This document shows, piece after piece, positions 18,101 to 27,003 of a stretch of 64,000 nucleotides of DNA (positions are counted from its first letter, which is position 1; every line of letters starts with the position of its first letter). Both the position numbers and the translations under genes were made by a program. This DNA is from Butyrivibrio sp. (lineage in GTDB: Bacteria; Bacillota; Clostridia; Lachnospirales; Lachnospiraceae), in NCBI GenBank assembly GCA_015056655.1, contig SVFV01000004.1, forward strand, positions 1 through 64,000, read 5' to 3'. The notes under the pieces were generated by a model. The model saw nothing but the letters and a program-made list of their open reading frames with translations. It ran no database searches and was not told the origin of the DNA.

Positions 18101-18168
18101 ATATTGTGGCAGCACTTATCGTAATTCTTGGAATCACAATGATCGTGAAAAAGAGAAAGAATGCTTAA
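15166..18168 (+). CDS. Membrane-anchored, domain-permuted GH3 beta-glucosidase-like enzyme
   Basis: A 1000-aa glycoside hydrolase family 3 protein with the order reversed: the alpha/beta C domain comes first (GIVLLKNENGTLPL, about residue 85), then FN3-like (YPFGYGLSYTTFE, about 405), then the TIM-barrel domain (about 650-960). The nucleophile is Asp896 in VESDYFGG; upstream are AGRNYEYYSEDG, KHFAVND and IMSAYNRIG. An N-terminal hydrophobic helix (residues 9-30) and a C-terminal one ending KKRKNA suggest an enzyme fixed to the membrane at both ends and facing outward. GAGGAGG precedes the ATG. Permuted GH3 enzymes are known from rumen Clostridia; the double anchor is unusual. Confidence 0.88.
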   Translation: MNSKRFTRIWTAVIAIVAVLAIVATFVLTGPLYTVMNMYFGKGDVVVTKNPEAENLDSEYYKAEHADAESLLAASQELAERVEGEGIVLLKNENGTLPLSSSETNVSMFGRTSVDPIYTGAGSAATESKPVDYKTAMENNGFSINNDLYNFYANHEISTKSIKVSMQTGMGPMDVEYTGRGFISSMGAAMFTGDIIAEVPLADYPETLQDTYMQYGDAAIVFIGRVGGEGCDLPRNMSEFATTDADKDKSYLELDSREIDMLNYVKAQKDAGSIKKIVVILNTANALEIDFLNDASYGIDAALWVSCIGDQGANAVAKVLNGTINPSGRTVDTYVTDLTKDPSYVNFEDIYYSNVDGSIGGYESGSFNEYEEGIYVGYRYYETAAAEAMDGNYAGFDYDSAVVYPFGYGLSYTTFEKSFDGTPTYENGKYTFNVNVTNTGDKAGKDVVEIYAEAPYTKGGIEKSKVVLAGFAKTSEIAPGASETVTITFNDEDIASYDYKNNKCYVLDAGTYGFYLSDNAHSWATIDQADASKYFSNELAGEVFGADNKRDSDLVAATNQFDEVSAEFVDVATEGKPLNFSRSDFAGTFPTAPTDADITAEDYIKTSLETVYDENTDEKTGNVAGSLVYTEEMPVTGADNGLQLINMRGLSYDDPAWEELLDELDVDSVANMLANAGYNTAEILNIGKPATLDYDGPMGWSTWVSANGADAICIGFPAEELLAATWNVDLARELGEIVGEQGLYNGFNGWYAPAMNTHRNAFAGRNYEYYSEDGLLGGKIAAGEISGTMKYGVYTYIKHFAVNDKEDGRNGIATWLNEQSLREIYLRPFEVAVKEAKADINFYDENNQLQTTTINATTAIMSAYNRIGTVWAGGQYGLQTQILRNEWGFKGAVESDYFGGNAYMDPDSGLRAGNDLMLNTFADGNLSDKASATGVAAMRRAAHNVLYMVVNSNAMQGIVSGSSVSYKMAGWQKALLCGDIVAALIVILGITMIVKKRKNA

Positions 18169-18178
18169 TTGACTTGTG

Positions 18179-18210
18179 AATTGGCTCGTAGTATTTACTG
18201 CGGGCCAATT
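18179..18210 (+). promoter_or_regulatory. Intercistronic hairpin between two GH3 genes
   Basis: AATTGGCTCG pairs with CGGGCCAATT (one G-U) around a 12-nt loop between the GH3 genes. There is no real T-run, so it more likely protects the upstream mRNA or partly attenuates than fully terminates. Confidence 0.5.
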
Positions 18211-18227
18211 TGAGAAGAGGAAGAAAA

Positions 18228-20648
18228 GTGAAGTATCAGGAAATAATAGACAAGATGACAATCGAAGAGAAGGCAGCTTTCTTAAGTGGAAAGGGCGAGT
18301 GGCAGACAAGGGACATTGAGCGCCTTAGTATTCCCTCCATTTTCTGCTCTGATGGACCTCATGGTATCCGCAAGCAGGCTGGAGCAGGGGATCACCTGGG
18401 ACTTAATGAGTCTTTACCTGCTACATGTTTCCCTACTGCTGCAACCGTTGCAAACAGCTGGGATACAGAGCTTGGCGAAGCAATGGGTGAGGCTCTTGGT
18501 GAGGAGGCTATGGCACTTGGAGTAAACGTGCTCCTTGGACCTGGTCTTAACATAAAGAGAAGCCCTCTCTGCGGACGTAACTTTGAGTATTTCTCAGAGG
18601 ATCCGTATCTTGCCGGAAAAATGGCAGCTTCTTATGTAAGGGGAATACAGTCAAAGGGTGTTTATGCATGTCCCAAACATTTTGCGGTAAACTCTCAGGA
18701 GCTTCGCAGAATGGCAATGAATGCTGTTGTAGATGAGAGAACTCTTCGCGAAATCTACCTCACTGGTTTTGAAATTGCTATTAAAGAGGGAAAAGCAAAG
18801 ACCATCATGTCAGCTTATAACGAGGTGAATGGAACTTATGCAAATGAGAATGAGCACCTCTTAAAAGAAATCCTTCGTGATGAATGGGGCTTTAACGGAA
18901 TTGTTATTACTGACTGGGGTGCATCAAATGATCATGCACTTGGCGTTAAAGCAGGTTCAAACCTTGAAATGCCTAATCCTGGTCTGGCCTCTGCAAGAGA
19001 ACTGATTGAGGCTGTAAAGTCAGGTAAGATATCTGAAGAAGACGTAAATGAGAGAGTGGATGAGCTTATGGATGCTGTCATTACTCTTTACGTTAAGGCT
19101 CAGAACAGACCTGAGAGCTTTGATATCGATGCTCATCATGAGATAGCAAAGAGAGCTTCTGCAGAGAGTACCGTTCTTCTTAAAAATGAGGATAAGATTC
19201 TTCCCCTTAAGAAGGGTGCAAAGGTTGCTATTATCGGTGACTTTGCTTTTGATCCCAGATATCAGGGAGCAGGTTCTTCACTTGTAAAGCCTACAAAGCT
19301 TGAGACAGTATCTGAAATTGTGGGCAACTACGACGTTCAGGTAGTTGGAATGAGCAGAGGTTATAACAGAAATGGCCAGGAAGATGCTGTAATGAGAAAG
19401 GAAGCCCTTGATCTTGCAGCTAAGGCTGATGTAGTTCTGTACTTCTTTGGCCTTAACGAGGATAGTGAATCTGAGGGTATGGACAGGACTCACATGAGAA
19501 TTCCCCAGAACCAGATAACACTTCTTCAGGAGCTTGGAGGAGCCAATCCTAATCTTGTTGGTGTTATAAGTGCTGGCTCAGCAATTGAGATGCCTTGGCA
19601 CCACTATTTCAAGGCACTTCTTCACTGCTATCTTAACGGACAGGCAGGAGCAGGCGCAGCTCTTGATATTTTGACAGGAAAAGTTAATCCTTCGGGTAAG
19701 CTCAATGAGACTATCCCGAGAAGACTTGAGGATACTTCATGCTTTAGATATTATCCCAGCCAGGAGAGAAACTCTGAGTACAGAGAGAGCATTTATGTTG
19801 GCTATAGATATTATGAAAAGGCAAACATTCCTGTGCTTTATCCCTTCGGCTTTGGACTTTCATACACAAGCTTTAATTACAGTGACCTTAAAATCACTGA
19901 GGATGGAATCAGCGTAACAGTTAAGAATGACGGCTCTTATGACGGAGCAGAGGTTGTTCAGATGTATGTCGGGCTTCCGAATGCCAGAGTGTTCAGAGCT
20001 GAGAAAGAACTCAAGGGCTTTAAGAAGGTATTCCTTAAGGCTGGCGAGAGCAAGACTGTAGAGATTCCTTTTGATGATAAGACCTTCCGCTACTTCAACA
20101 TTGACACAAACAAGTGGGAGGTTGAAGAAGGCGATTATGAGATAAAGGTTGGAGCTGGAAGTGCAGATATAAGACTTACAGGCATCTGCCATAGAGAAGG
20201 AACAACAGATGTTTATCCTTACAGCAGCAAGGAGCTTCCGTCCTACTATAGTGGCAATATCACAAATGTTTCATCACAGGAGTATGAGGAACTGCTTGGC
20301 AGAGTAATTCCTGATGGAAAATGGAGCGGAAAGCTTACAGAAAATGACGCTTTTTGCCAGATGTACTATGCAAAGAGTGGCCTTGCAAGACTGGTATTTA
20401 AGAAGCTTGCTGCTATGAAGAAAAAGGCTGAGGACAGCGGAAAGCCTGATCTTAACACATTGTTTATCTACAATATGCCTTTCAGGGCAATGGCTAAGAT
20501 GACAGCCGGGGTCGTTGATATGGAGATGGTACATGGAATCGTGAAGATTGTTAATGGTCATTTCTTTAGCGGGCTTTCACAAGTGATAAGCGGATATTTC
20601 AGGAACAGCCGCCTGAATAAGGAAATTGAGAAAAAGCTGAAAGGCTGA
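18228..20648 (+). CDS. GH3 beta-glucosidase/xylosidase-type enzyme, cytoplasmic, with C-terminal extension
   Basis: An 806-aa GH3 enzyme in the usual order: TIM barrel (CSDGPHGIRKQ, GRNFEYFSEDPYLAGKMA, PKHFAVNSQE, nucleophile Asp229 in ITDWGAS), alpha/beta domain (STVLLKNEDKILPL), then FN3 (YPFGFGLSYTSF). About 110 further residues follow that are not part of a standard GH3; they carry amphipathic or hydrophobic stretches (VFKKLAAMKKKAEDSG, GIVKIVNGHFFSGLSQVI). No signal peptide, so it acts inside the cell on imported oligosaccharides. I chose GTG 18228 (AGAGG 7 nt upstream) over an in-frame TTG at 18210 with no ribosome binding site. Confidence 0.85.
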   Translation: MKYQEIIDKMTIEEKAAFLSGKGEWQTRDIERLSIPSIFCSDGPHGIRKQAGAGDHLGLNESLPATCFPTAATVANSWDTELGEAMGEALGEEAMALGVNVLLGPGLNIKRSPLCGRNFEYFSEDPYLAGKMAASYVRGIQSKGVYACPKHFAVNSQELRRMAMNAVVDERTLREIYLTGFEIAIKEGKAKTIMSAYNEVNGTYANENEHLLKEILRDEWGFNGIVITDWGASNDHALGVKAGSNLEMPNPGLASARELIEAVKSGKISEEDVNERVDELMDAVITLYVKAQNRPESFDIDAHHEIAKRASAESTVLLKNEDKILPLKKGAKVAIIGDFAFDPRYQGAGSSLVKPTKLETVSEIVGNYDVQVVGMSRGYNRNGQEDAVMRKEALDLAAKADVVLYFFGLNEDSESEGMDRTHMRIPQNQITLLQELGGANPNLVGVISAGSAIEMPWHHYFKALLHCYLNGQAGAGAALDILTGKVNPSGKLNETIPRRLEDTSCFRYYPSQERNSEYRESIYVGYRYYEKANIPVLYPFGFGLSYTSFNYSDLKITEDGISVTVKNDGSYDGAEVVQMYVGLPNARVFRAEKELKGFKKVFLKAGESKTVEIPFDDKTFRYFNIDTNKWEVEEGDYEIKVGAGSADIRLTGICHREGTTDVYPYSSKELPSYYSGNITNVSSQEYEELLGRVIPDGKWSGKLTENDAFCQMYYAKSGLARLVFKKLAAMKKKAEDSGKPDLNTLFIYNMPFRAMAKMTAGVVDMEMVHGIVKIVNGHFFSGLSQVISGYFRNSRLNKEIEKKLKG

Positions 20649-20691
20649 TATGTACGGCTCAATATGAGACGTATGTTATGAGGAGTAAAAA

Positions 20692-21252
20692 ATGTCAGAA
20701 ACATTAAATATATGGGAGAGCTTTGCTAACAGGCATCCCGCAGCAGCCAAGTGGATAAGAGAGGGCGGACTTTTTGTTATCGTATCCAACCTTATTACCG
20801 TATTTAAATATCTTATGCTGCAATTTCTTCCAGCTATGTTCAAAGGACTTCCTATGGTTGATTTTGGATGGCCGGGCAAGGAAGTGACTCTCCTTGGAGA
20901 GACCTTTAAGTGGAATATCCTGGGCTATGATGTAAACCATGGCGGACTTCCGTACTTTTGTGCATACATGGTTGCCATGCTGATCGGAGAATGCATCAAC
21001 TTCCCTATTCAGAGAAACTTTGTTTTCAGAAGTAAGGGAAATGTTTGGTATCAGATACTCTGGTATTTCCTTGCATTCTGCCTTATCACCTGCATAGTTA
21101 ATTCAATTAACTGTGTCTGGGTAGCAGTTGCTGGTAAGTTCGTTCCGGATTTTGTTTACAATATCGGAACAACTGTCCTCAACGGCGGAGTCAGCATGCT
21201 GATATTCTTCTTTGTTAATAAGGTGATTTTCCCTGAAGCAAAGGAAGCCTGA
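20692..21252 (+). CDS. GtrA-like four-helix membrane protein
   Basis: A 186-aa membrane protein with four hydrophobic segments and the GtrA-family motif after the second (INFPIQRNFVFRS). GtrA-like proteins take part in moving undecaprenyl-linked sugars or in cell-surface glycan synthesis. This copy has a roughly 40-residue polar insert between helices 1 and 2, containing GKEVTLLGETFKW. GAGGAG precedes the ATG. It sits between GH3 and GH31 genes, so it may serve the same locus, but that link is inference. Confidence 0.7.
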   Translation: MSETLNIWESFANRHPAAAKWIREGGLFVIVSNLITVFKYLMLQFLPAMFKGLPMVDFGWPGKEVTLLGETFKWNILGYDVNHGGLPYFCAYMVAMLIGECINFPIQRNFVFRSKGNVWYQILWYFLAFCLITCIVNSINCVWVAVAGKFVPDFVYNIGTTVLNGGVSMLIFFFVNKVIFPEAKEA

Positions 21253-21278
21253 AAAGCTGTAGAAATCAAGGATATAAG

Positions 21279-21314
21279 CCTATCACATCTTAAAAGATGT
21301 GGTAGGTTTTTTTT
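21279..21314 (+). terminator. Rho-independent terminator
   Basis: CCTATCACATCT pairs with AGATGTGGTAGG (one G-U) over a TAAA loop, followed by eight T. It ends the permuted GH3-GH3-GtrA transcript. Confidence 0.9.
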
Positions 21315-21428
21315 AATGTACAAAAAGAACGCATAAAAGGTTCAAAAAACACTGTTTTTCAAAACTGAATGATGCAATAATATTCATTGTGGATATGTAC
21401 ATTATTAAATCAATGTGGAGGATGAGAC

Positions 21429-23423
21429 ATGATTTTTTCTAATGATAATGGCGCTCTTGTTGCTAAGAGACAGGGCGAGACGCTTCGCATAGAAAGCTGG
21501 GGTAAGAACTCATTCAGAGTTAGAAGTACTATGTACCCTGACTTTACAGGTAATGATTGGGCACTTACAGAAAAGGCTGAAAGCACAGATACTAATGTTT
21601 CTGTAACAAGCAGAGAGGATGGCCCTTTTGCTGAGATTACTAATGGCAGACTTAAAGCTACTGTAAACTTTGCAGGTGTCATTACTTTTTATAAAGATGA
21701 TGAGCTTTTAATAAGAGAGTATTTCAGAAACTACGGTGGTACAGAGTCAAGAGAGAGTAGATGCCTTAAGTATGTAAACAGAGATTACAAACCTCTTGTT
21801 GGCGGTGATTATAACTTCACACTCAAGTTTGAGAGTAATGATGAAGAGAAAATCTTTGGTATGGGACAGTATCAGCATCCTTACACAAACCTTAAGGGCT
21901 GCGTACTTAACATGGAGCAGAGAAACTCTCAGATCACTATTCCATTTGAGGTATCAAGCCTTGGCTATGGTTTCCTTTGGAACAATCCGGCAGTTGGCCG
22001 CGTAAACTTTGGTATGAACTACACTGAGTGGATCGCAGAAGCTACAAAGGAGATGGATTACTGGATTACAGTAGCTGATACACCCAGAGAAATCATTGAA
22101 AACTACACAGCAGTAACTGGTAGAGCACCTGAGTTCCCTGAGGATCTTATGGGACTTTGGCAGTGTAAGCTTCGTTACAGAACACAGGAGGAAGTCCTTA
22201 AGGTTGCACATGCCTGCAAGGATAATGGAGTTCCGATTGACTGTATAGTTATCGATTTCTTCCACTGGACTGTTCAGGGCGACTGGAAATTTGATAAGAC
22301 ATATTGGCCTGATCCCAAGGCTATGGTTGATGAGCTTCACAGCATGGGAATCAAGGTTGTTGTATCTGTTTGGCCTTCAGTTGATAAGAGAAGTGAGAAC
22401 TTCTATGACATGCTTGAGAGAGGCCTTCTTGTAAAGAATGAGAGAGGTGGCCTTCAGAACTACGACTATCAGGGTGACTGCACAATTCTAGATGCAACAA
22501 ATCCTGAGACAAAAGAGTATGTATGGAACATCTGCAAGAAGAACTACTATGACCTTGGCATAGATATGTTCTGGCTTGATAACTCTGAGCCTGATCTTGT
22601 TAAGTATGATTTTGATTCACTCAGATACTACATTGGACCTGCACTTGAGGTAAGCAACATCTATCCTCAGCACTACAGCAGAGTATTCTATGACAACATG
22701 ACAAAGCTTTCTGATAAGCCTGTTGTAAGTCTCCTTCGCTCAGCATGGGCAGGAAGCCAGAAGTACGGAAATGTTGTATGGTCAGGTGATGTGCCTAGTA
22801 CCTTTGAAGCATTCAGAGATCAGCTGGCAGCAGGTCTTAACATGGGGCTTGCAGGTATTCCCTGGTGGACAACTGATATCGGCGGCTTCATGACAGATGA
22901 TGTAAACGATCCTGATTTCAGACAGCTTCTCATCAGATGGTATGAGTTCGCTGTGTTCTCACCTGTTCTTCGTATGCATGGAGACAGAGGACCTTACGAT
23001 ATTCCTCCGCTTGATAACAGAGACTTTGGTGGCGGATATCTTCACACAGGCCAGGATAACGAGCTTTGGAGCTACGGCGAAGAGAACTTCAAGATCATGA
23101 AGGATCAGCTTAAGATTCGTCATGACTTAAAGCCTTATATCAAGTCACTTTATGAGGAAGCAAGCAAGAACGGATCACCTCTTCTTCGTACTCTGTTCTA
23201 TGAGTTCCCTGAAGATAAGAAGTGTTGGGAAGTTTATGACGAGTACATGTTTGGTGACAAGTACCTTGTTGCACCGATTATGGAACTTAATAAGTTTGAA
23301 AGAGAAGTTTATCTTCCTGCTGGAAAATGGGAAGACATCAGAGATGGAAAGACATACGAGGGAGGCTGCGTAATCACAGCTGCAGCGCCTATCGAGTCCA
23401 TTCCTGTATTTAAGAGAGTATGA
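21429..23423 (+). CDS. GH31 glycosidase, probably alpha-xylosidase
   Basis: A 664-aa cytoplasmic GH31 enzyme; no signal peptide. An N-terminal beta-sandwich (to about residue 230) precedes the barrel. The catalytic nucleophile is Asp384 in MFWLDNSEPD and the acid/base is Asp454 in WSGDVPSTF. PWWTTDIGGF and RMHGDRGP are further family blocks. GH31 covers alpha-glucosidases and alpha-xylosidases; the WLDNSEP motif and the neighbouring GH3 and GH42 genes favour alpha-xylosidase on xyloglucan fragments, but alpha-glucosidase is possible. GGAGG lies 7 nt before the ATG. Its stop overlaps the start of the binding-protein gene by 4 nt. Confidence 0.82.
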   Translation: MIFSNDNGALVAKRQGETLRIESWGKNSFRVRSTMYPDFTGNDWALTEKAESTDTNVSVTSREDGPFAEITNGRLKATVNFAGVITFYKDDELLIREYFRNYGGTESRESRCLKYVNRDYKPLVGGDYNFTLKFESNDEEKIFGMGQYQHPYTNLKGCVLNMEQRNSQITIPFEVSSLGYGFLWNNPAVGRVNFGMNYTEWIAEATKEMDYWITVADTPREIIENYTAVTGRAPEFPEDLMGLWQCKLRYRTQEEVLKVAHACKDNGVPIDCIVIDFFHWTVQGDWKFDKTYWPDPKAMVDELHSMGIKVVVSVWPSVDKRSENFYDMLERGLLVKNERGGLQNYDYQGDCTILDATNPETKEYVWNICKKNYYDLGIDMFWLDNSEPDLVKYDFDSLRYYIGPALEVSNIYPQHYSRVFYDNMTKLSDKPVVSLLRSAWAGSQKYGNVVWSGDVPSTFEAFRDQLAAGLNMGLAGIPWWTTDIGGFMTDDVNDPDFRQLLIRWYEFAVFSPVLRMHGDRGPYDIPPLDNRDFGGGYLHTGQDNELWSYGEENFKIMKDQLKIRHDLKPYIKSLYEEASKNGSPLLRTLFYEFPEDKKCWEVYDEYMFGDKYLVAPIMELNKFEREVYLPAGKWEDIRDGKTYEGGCVITAAAPIESIPVFKRV

Positions 23424-25168
23424 GAAAAAGATTCTTACAAGTGGTCTCGCTGATTACGGCAGTCTGCATCCTTACAGGATGCGGGCTGCCTTTTGGTGAC
23501 CAAGGCAAAACTGAAGGAGAAAAGAAATATCCGGAATTTCTTACGATAGATGTATTTGACACTCAGGCGAACACCCAGGGACTTCAGAGGGGATGGTTTG
23601 CGCATATTGTAAGGGAAAAGTTCAATATGCAGTTAAATATCATTTCGCAGACTCTGGATCATAATGGTGAAGCTACCTATGAGACTATGAGAGCATCTGG
23701 AAAGCTTGGAGACCTTATCATGACAAATGTTGATGATGGAAGGCTTTCAGAGCTTGTCAGAGAAGGACTTGTCCTTGATATGTCTTCATATCTTGAGGGA
23801 TGCGAGAATCTGAAAAAGTATAAGAAGCAGATGGAAGCAACATCAGCCTATGCAGGAGTTGATGGAGTATGGGCTATAGCTAGCGAGATTTCTGAGAATG
23901 CAGCTACAGAGCCCTCTGATTATGTTGAGCCAACGAATGCACCATTTGTAAGATTTGATCTTTACAAACAGCTTGGATATCCGAGAATTCCTACTATTGA
24001 AGATATCCTTCCTGTGCTGAAAGAAATGCAGAACGTGGCAGGAAAAAGTGATTCGGGAGAGAACGTTTATGGCTTTAGCCTTTTCAGAGACTGGGACGGC
24101 GGAGCAATGCAGAATGCAGGCGCTTTGACCGCACTGTACGGATATGATGTTCAGGACTTTGTGCTATTAAATCCTGATACAGGAGATATCCAGTCGATTG
24201 CTGACAAGGATTCCATTTATTTTAGGATGGTGAAGCTTTTATTTGATGCAAATCAGATGGGACTTGTGGACCCTGAGTCACCTTATCAGAGCTATGAGAA
24301 TGTCGCAGGGAAAATGAAGGACGGAGCTGTTCTATATTCCCTTTGGCCATGGATGGGAGAGTCTTTATATAACTCTGATGATCACCTTGCTCAGGGAAAA
24401 GGTTTTGAATCCATAGTTGTAGAGGATGCCAGCTATCTTACCTGGGGAAATGACCCTGATGGAAAGCAGAGCTTTTCACTGATGATAGGAGCGAACACGA
24501 AGGATCCTCAAAGGCTCGTTGATTTTGTAGATTGGTTATATTCCCCTGAGGGAATAGAGTGTTGTGGTTCTCCCACTGGTAACTTCAGAGGACCAGAGGG
24601 ACTTACCTGGGAAGAGACTACGGATGGACCAAAGCTTACAGACTTTGGCGTAGATGCCTTTATCAATATGAAAACAGATCTTGAGGTTCCTGAGGAATTT
24701 GGCGGAGGCACATGGATACAGGGAGTATCATGGCTGAATTTTAAGCCTCTTGATAAGCAGGAAAAGGATGAGCGCGGAAATCCATACTACTACGGAATGT
24801 GGCAGGATTATCAGGATAGAACAGCGACTCTCATAACAGATGACTGGAAAGATCATTATAGAACCGAGCTTACTCCAATAGGATATTTTGAAGAAAATGA
24901 CATGATTACTGTTGTTCCCGGAACAGAATGGGTTCAGGAGGAATATCCTGATTATTTAAAAACCATCCAGGAGCAGTGCAAACAGACTATTATTGATTAT
25001 TCATGGCGAATGGTTTTTTCTGTGAGTGAGGATGAGTTTTACAGATTGAAAAATGAGCTTTTGGGGACTCTTTCAAGGCTTGATTATGACAGATTCTTAG
25101 AAGCAAATATTGAAAATGCAAAGAAAAGATACGAAGTCTTAAAGCAGACTGCAAAGGAGATGCCATGA
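23420..25168 (+). CDS. Extracellular solute-binding lipoprotein (LplA/YtcQ-like), overlapping a sensor kinase gene
   Basis: A 582-aa sugar-binding lipoprotein. The signal peptide ends at the lipobox L-T-G-C with the lipidated Cys near residue 21. The mature part resembles large family 1 solute-binding proteins (TIDVFDTQANTQGLQRGWF near the start) and is a clear paralogue of the protein at 30904 (same opening, same GWF, LNII and LGDL blocks). It overlaps the GH31 stop and the YesM-like kinase start by 4 nt each (ATGA), and no permease adjoins it. This suggests it may present ligand to the kinase rather than only serve transport. Confidence 0.85.
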   Translation: MRKRFLQVVSLITAVCILTGCGLPFGDQGKTEGEKKYPEFLTIDVFDTQANTQGLQRGWFAHIVREKFNMQLNIISQTLDHNGEATYETMRASGKLGDLIMTNVDDGRLSELVREGLVLDMSSYLEGCENLKKYKKQMEATSAYAGVDGVWAIASEISENAATEPSDYVEPTNAPFVRFDLYKQLGYPRIPTIEDILPVLKEMQNVAGKSDSGENVYGFSLFRDWDGGAMQNAGALTALYGYDVQDFVLLNPDTGDIQSIADKDSIYFRMVKLLFDANQMGLVDPESPYQSYENVAGKMKDGAVLYSLWPWMGESLYNSDDHLAQGKGFESIVVEDASYLTWGNDPDGKQSFSLMIGANTKDPQRLVDFVDWLYSPEGIECCGSPTGNFRGPEGLTWEETTDGPKLTDFGVDAFINMKTDLEVPEEFGGGTWIQGVSWLNFKPLDKQEKDERGNPYYYGMWQDYQDRTATLITDDWKDHYRTELTPIGYFEENDMITVVPGTEWVQEEYPDYLKTIQEQCKQTIIDYSWRMVFSVSEDEFYRLKNELLGTLSRLDYDRFLEANIENAKKRYEVLKQTAKEMP

Positions 25169-27003
25169 GGCGCCGGGGCAGTGTCGGCAAGCAGATGTAC
25201 AGGGTGCTTTTATTTGCCATTGTAATTCCGATTGGAATTATAGGTATAATTGCAGCGGTACTCCTTGTCAGACAGATGAACCAAAGATATGAGGAGCAGA
25301 TCAAAGCTGAGAACACAAGAGTAAAATCAATTCTCTTTGATGTGACATCGAGCCTTTATACCAATCTGGAGTCCATTGTTTCGCTTCAGAATTACAGAGA
25401 CCTTTTGTCTGGAAGCAGTTTTGAAGGGCTTCAGCAAAACGAGCTGGATTCTTTAAACAGAGATCTTTCTTCATTAAGAAGAATTACGGCTGCGATTTCC
25501 TCAATCGCAATTTATACCAATAATCCGACGATTCCATCAGGAGACCTGGTAATAAATGTAGGTGAAAGCGGCTTTGAAAAATATGAGTGGTATAGCGGAA
25601 TTGATCCCTATGCATGGGATACCTACACCTGTATGCATGTGCCACTTAATGAGTATGAGGATGCTTATGAACTTACTCTTGTGAGGCGCTTTAACACCGG
25701 TAATACGGATAACAGAGCATACGCTGTTGTGACAATCAGCAGCAACTATCTAAGGAACAGACTACTTGCAACTGACAATTATATGTTGGTTAGTTTGGCA
25801 GGATACCCTACCTTTTTTGCATCTGAATATGATGAGCAGGGAATAGAAATGCCGGAAGTAGCAACGGCTAATCCTGATGATTATAACTATCTAGGGGATT
25901 TGATGCTGGATGGAAAAGTGGCACTCACCTATGTATCCAGCTTTGTACCATATAAAGCGGACAACAGGTTTTTTGTTCTCATAGGAGATTATGGTGCGCA
26001 TAGTGCTGTAAGGTCAATCCTTAGAAATTACCTGATAGTTTTGCTAATAGCCATAGTTGGACCGATAGTAGCTATTTTCCTGTATTCAAGATTTTTTACT
26101 GCCAGAGTATCTTCGCTAAGAGAGGCGATGCATAGGGCTAGTACAGGAGATTATGACATTATCGAGAGCTTGTCAGGTGATGATGAACTTACAGATACTT
26201 TTAATGACTTAAAGCTTACCACGCAAAAGATTCGAGACAATGAGGGTAAGTATTACGAAGCAAAGATCCGTGAACAGCAGCTTATCAATATGCAGCAGAA
26301 CATGGAATTTAAGATGCTCTCAGGACAGATAAATCCGCATTTCCTATATAACACCTTAGAGGCTATAAGAATGCAGGCCATAAGAGGTGGTGACAGGGAT
26401 GTTGCAACTTCAGTAAAATACCTTGCTAAGATAATGCATTATGTTTTGGATAGCACAGGTAGAAGCGTTGCGACTTTGGATGACGAGCTAAAGCACGTTG
26501 ACAGCTATATGCAGATTCAAAGGCTGAGGTTTGGCGAAAAGGTTAACTGGAACTATTACATAGCTGAGGATTTTGATCCAAAGGAATATCACATCCTGCC
26601 GCTGCTTTTACAACCTATTGTTGAAAATGCAGTAAGCCATGGCCTTAAGGATATGGATAGAAACGGGCATGTAAGTGTTATCGTTGAATATGAACGAGGA
26701 GATGAACCTGATAGAAAGCTTCTTATCACTGTGAATGATGATGGACTTGGTATGAGTCCTGATGAGGTTGATGAGCTTAATAAGTCCCTTGAAATAAAGA
26801 GATCCGATACGGATGAAAGAGGGGCTGGAAGTATTGGACTTTACAATATTCATCAACGAATAAAGCTCTATTATGGGGAAGAATATGGTCTTCTTATAAG
26901 AGCACAGGAAGGAAAAGGAACAAGTGTGGTTTTATCTCTTCCATCTGATGGAATAGGTGTGGAGGAGAGAGCAGAAAACAAGGGAGGAAATGATGAGAGA
27001 TAA
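25165..27003 (+). CDS. YesM-type sensor histidine kinase
   Basis: A 612-aa membrane kinase. TM1 is at about residues 15-37 and TM2 at about 290-312, with a roughly 250-residue extracellular sensor between them. A HAMP segment follows, then the His_kinase domain with His392 in INPHFLYNTLEAI and a HATPase domain (PIVENAVSHGL, GLGMSP, GSIGLYNIHQR). YesM kinases signal to AraC-type YesN regulators in response to extracellular sugars. The likely partner at 32955 lies about 6 kb away, with four genes in between. Translational coupling to the upstream binding protein (4-nt overlap) points to a joint sensor. Confidence 0.9.
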   Translation: MRRRGSVGKQMYRVLLFAIVIPIGIIGIIAAVLLVRQMNQRYEEQIKAENTRVKSILFDVTSSLYTNLESIVSLQNYRDLLSGSSFEGLQQNELDSLNRDLSSLRRITAAISSIAIYTNNPTIPSGDLVINVGESGFEKYEWYSGIDPYAWDTYTCMHVPLNEYEDAYELTLVRRFNTGNTDNRAYAVVTISSNYLRNRLLATDNYMLVSLAGYPTFFASEYDEQGIEMPEVATANPDDYNYLGDLMLDGKVALTYVSSFVPYKADNRFFVLIGDYGAHSAVRSILRNYLIVLLIAIVGPIVAIFLYSRFFTARVSSLREAMHRASTGDYDIIESLSGDDELTDTFNDLKLTTQKIRDNEGKYYEAKIREQQLINMQQNMEFKMLSGQINPHFLYNTLEAIRMQAIRGGDRDVATSVKYLAKIMHYVLDSTGRSVATLDDELKHVDSYMQIQRLRFGEKVNWNYYIAEDFDPKEYHILPLLLQPIVENAVSHGLKDMDRNGHVSVIVEYERGDEPDRKLLITVNDDGLGMSPDEVDELNKSLEIKRSDTDERGAGSIGLYNIHQRIKLYYGEEYGLLIRAQEGKGTSVVLSLPSDGIGVEERAENKGGNDER

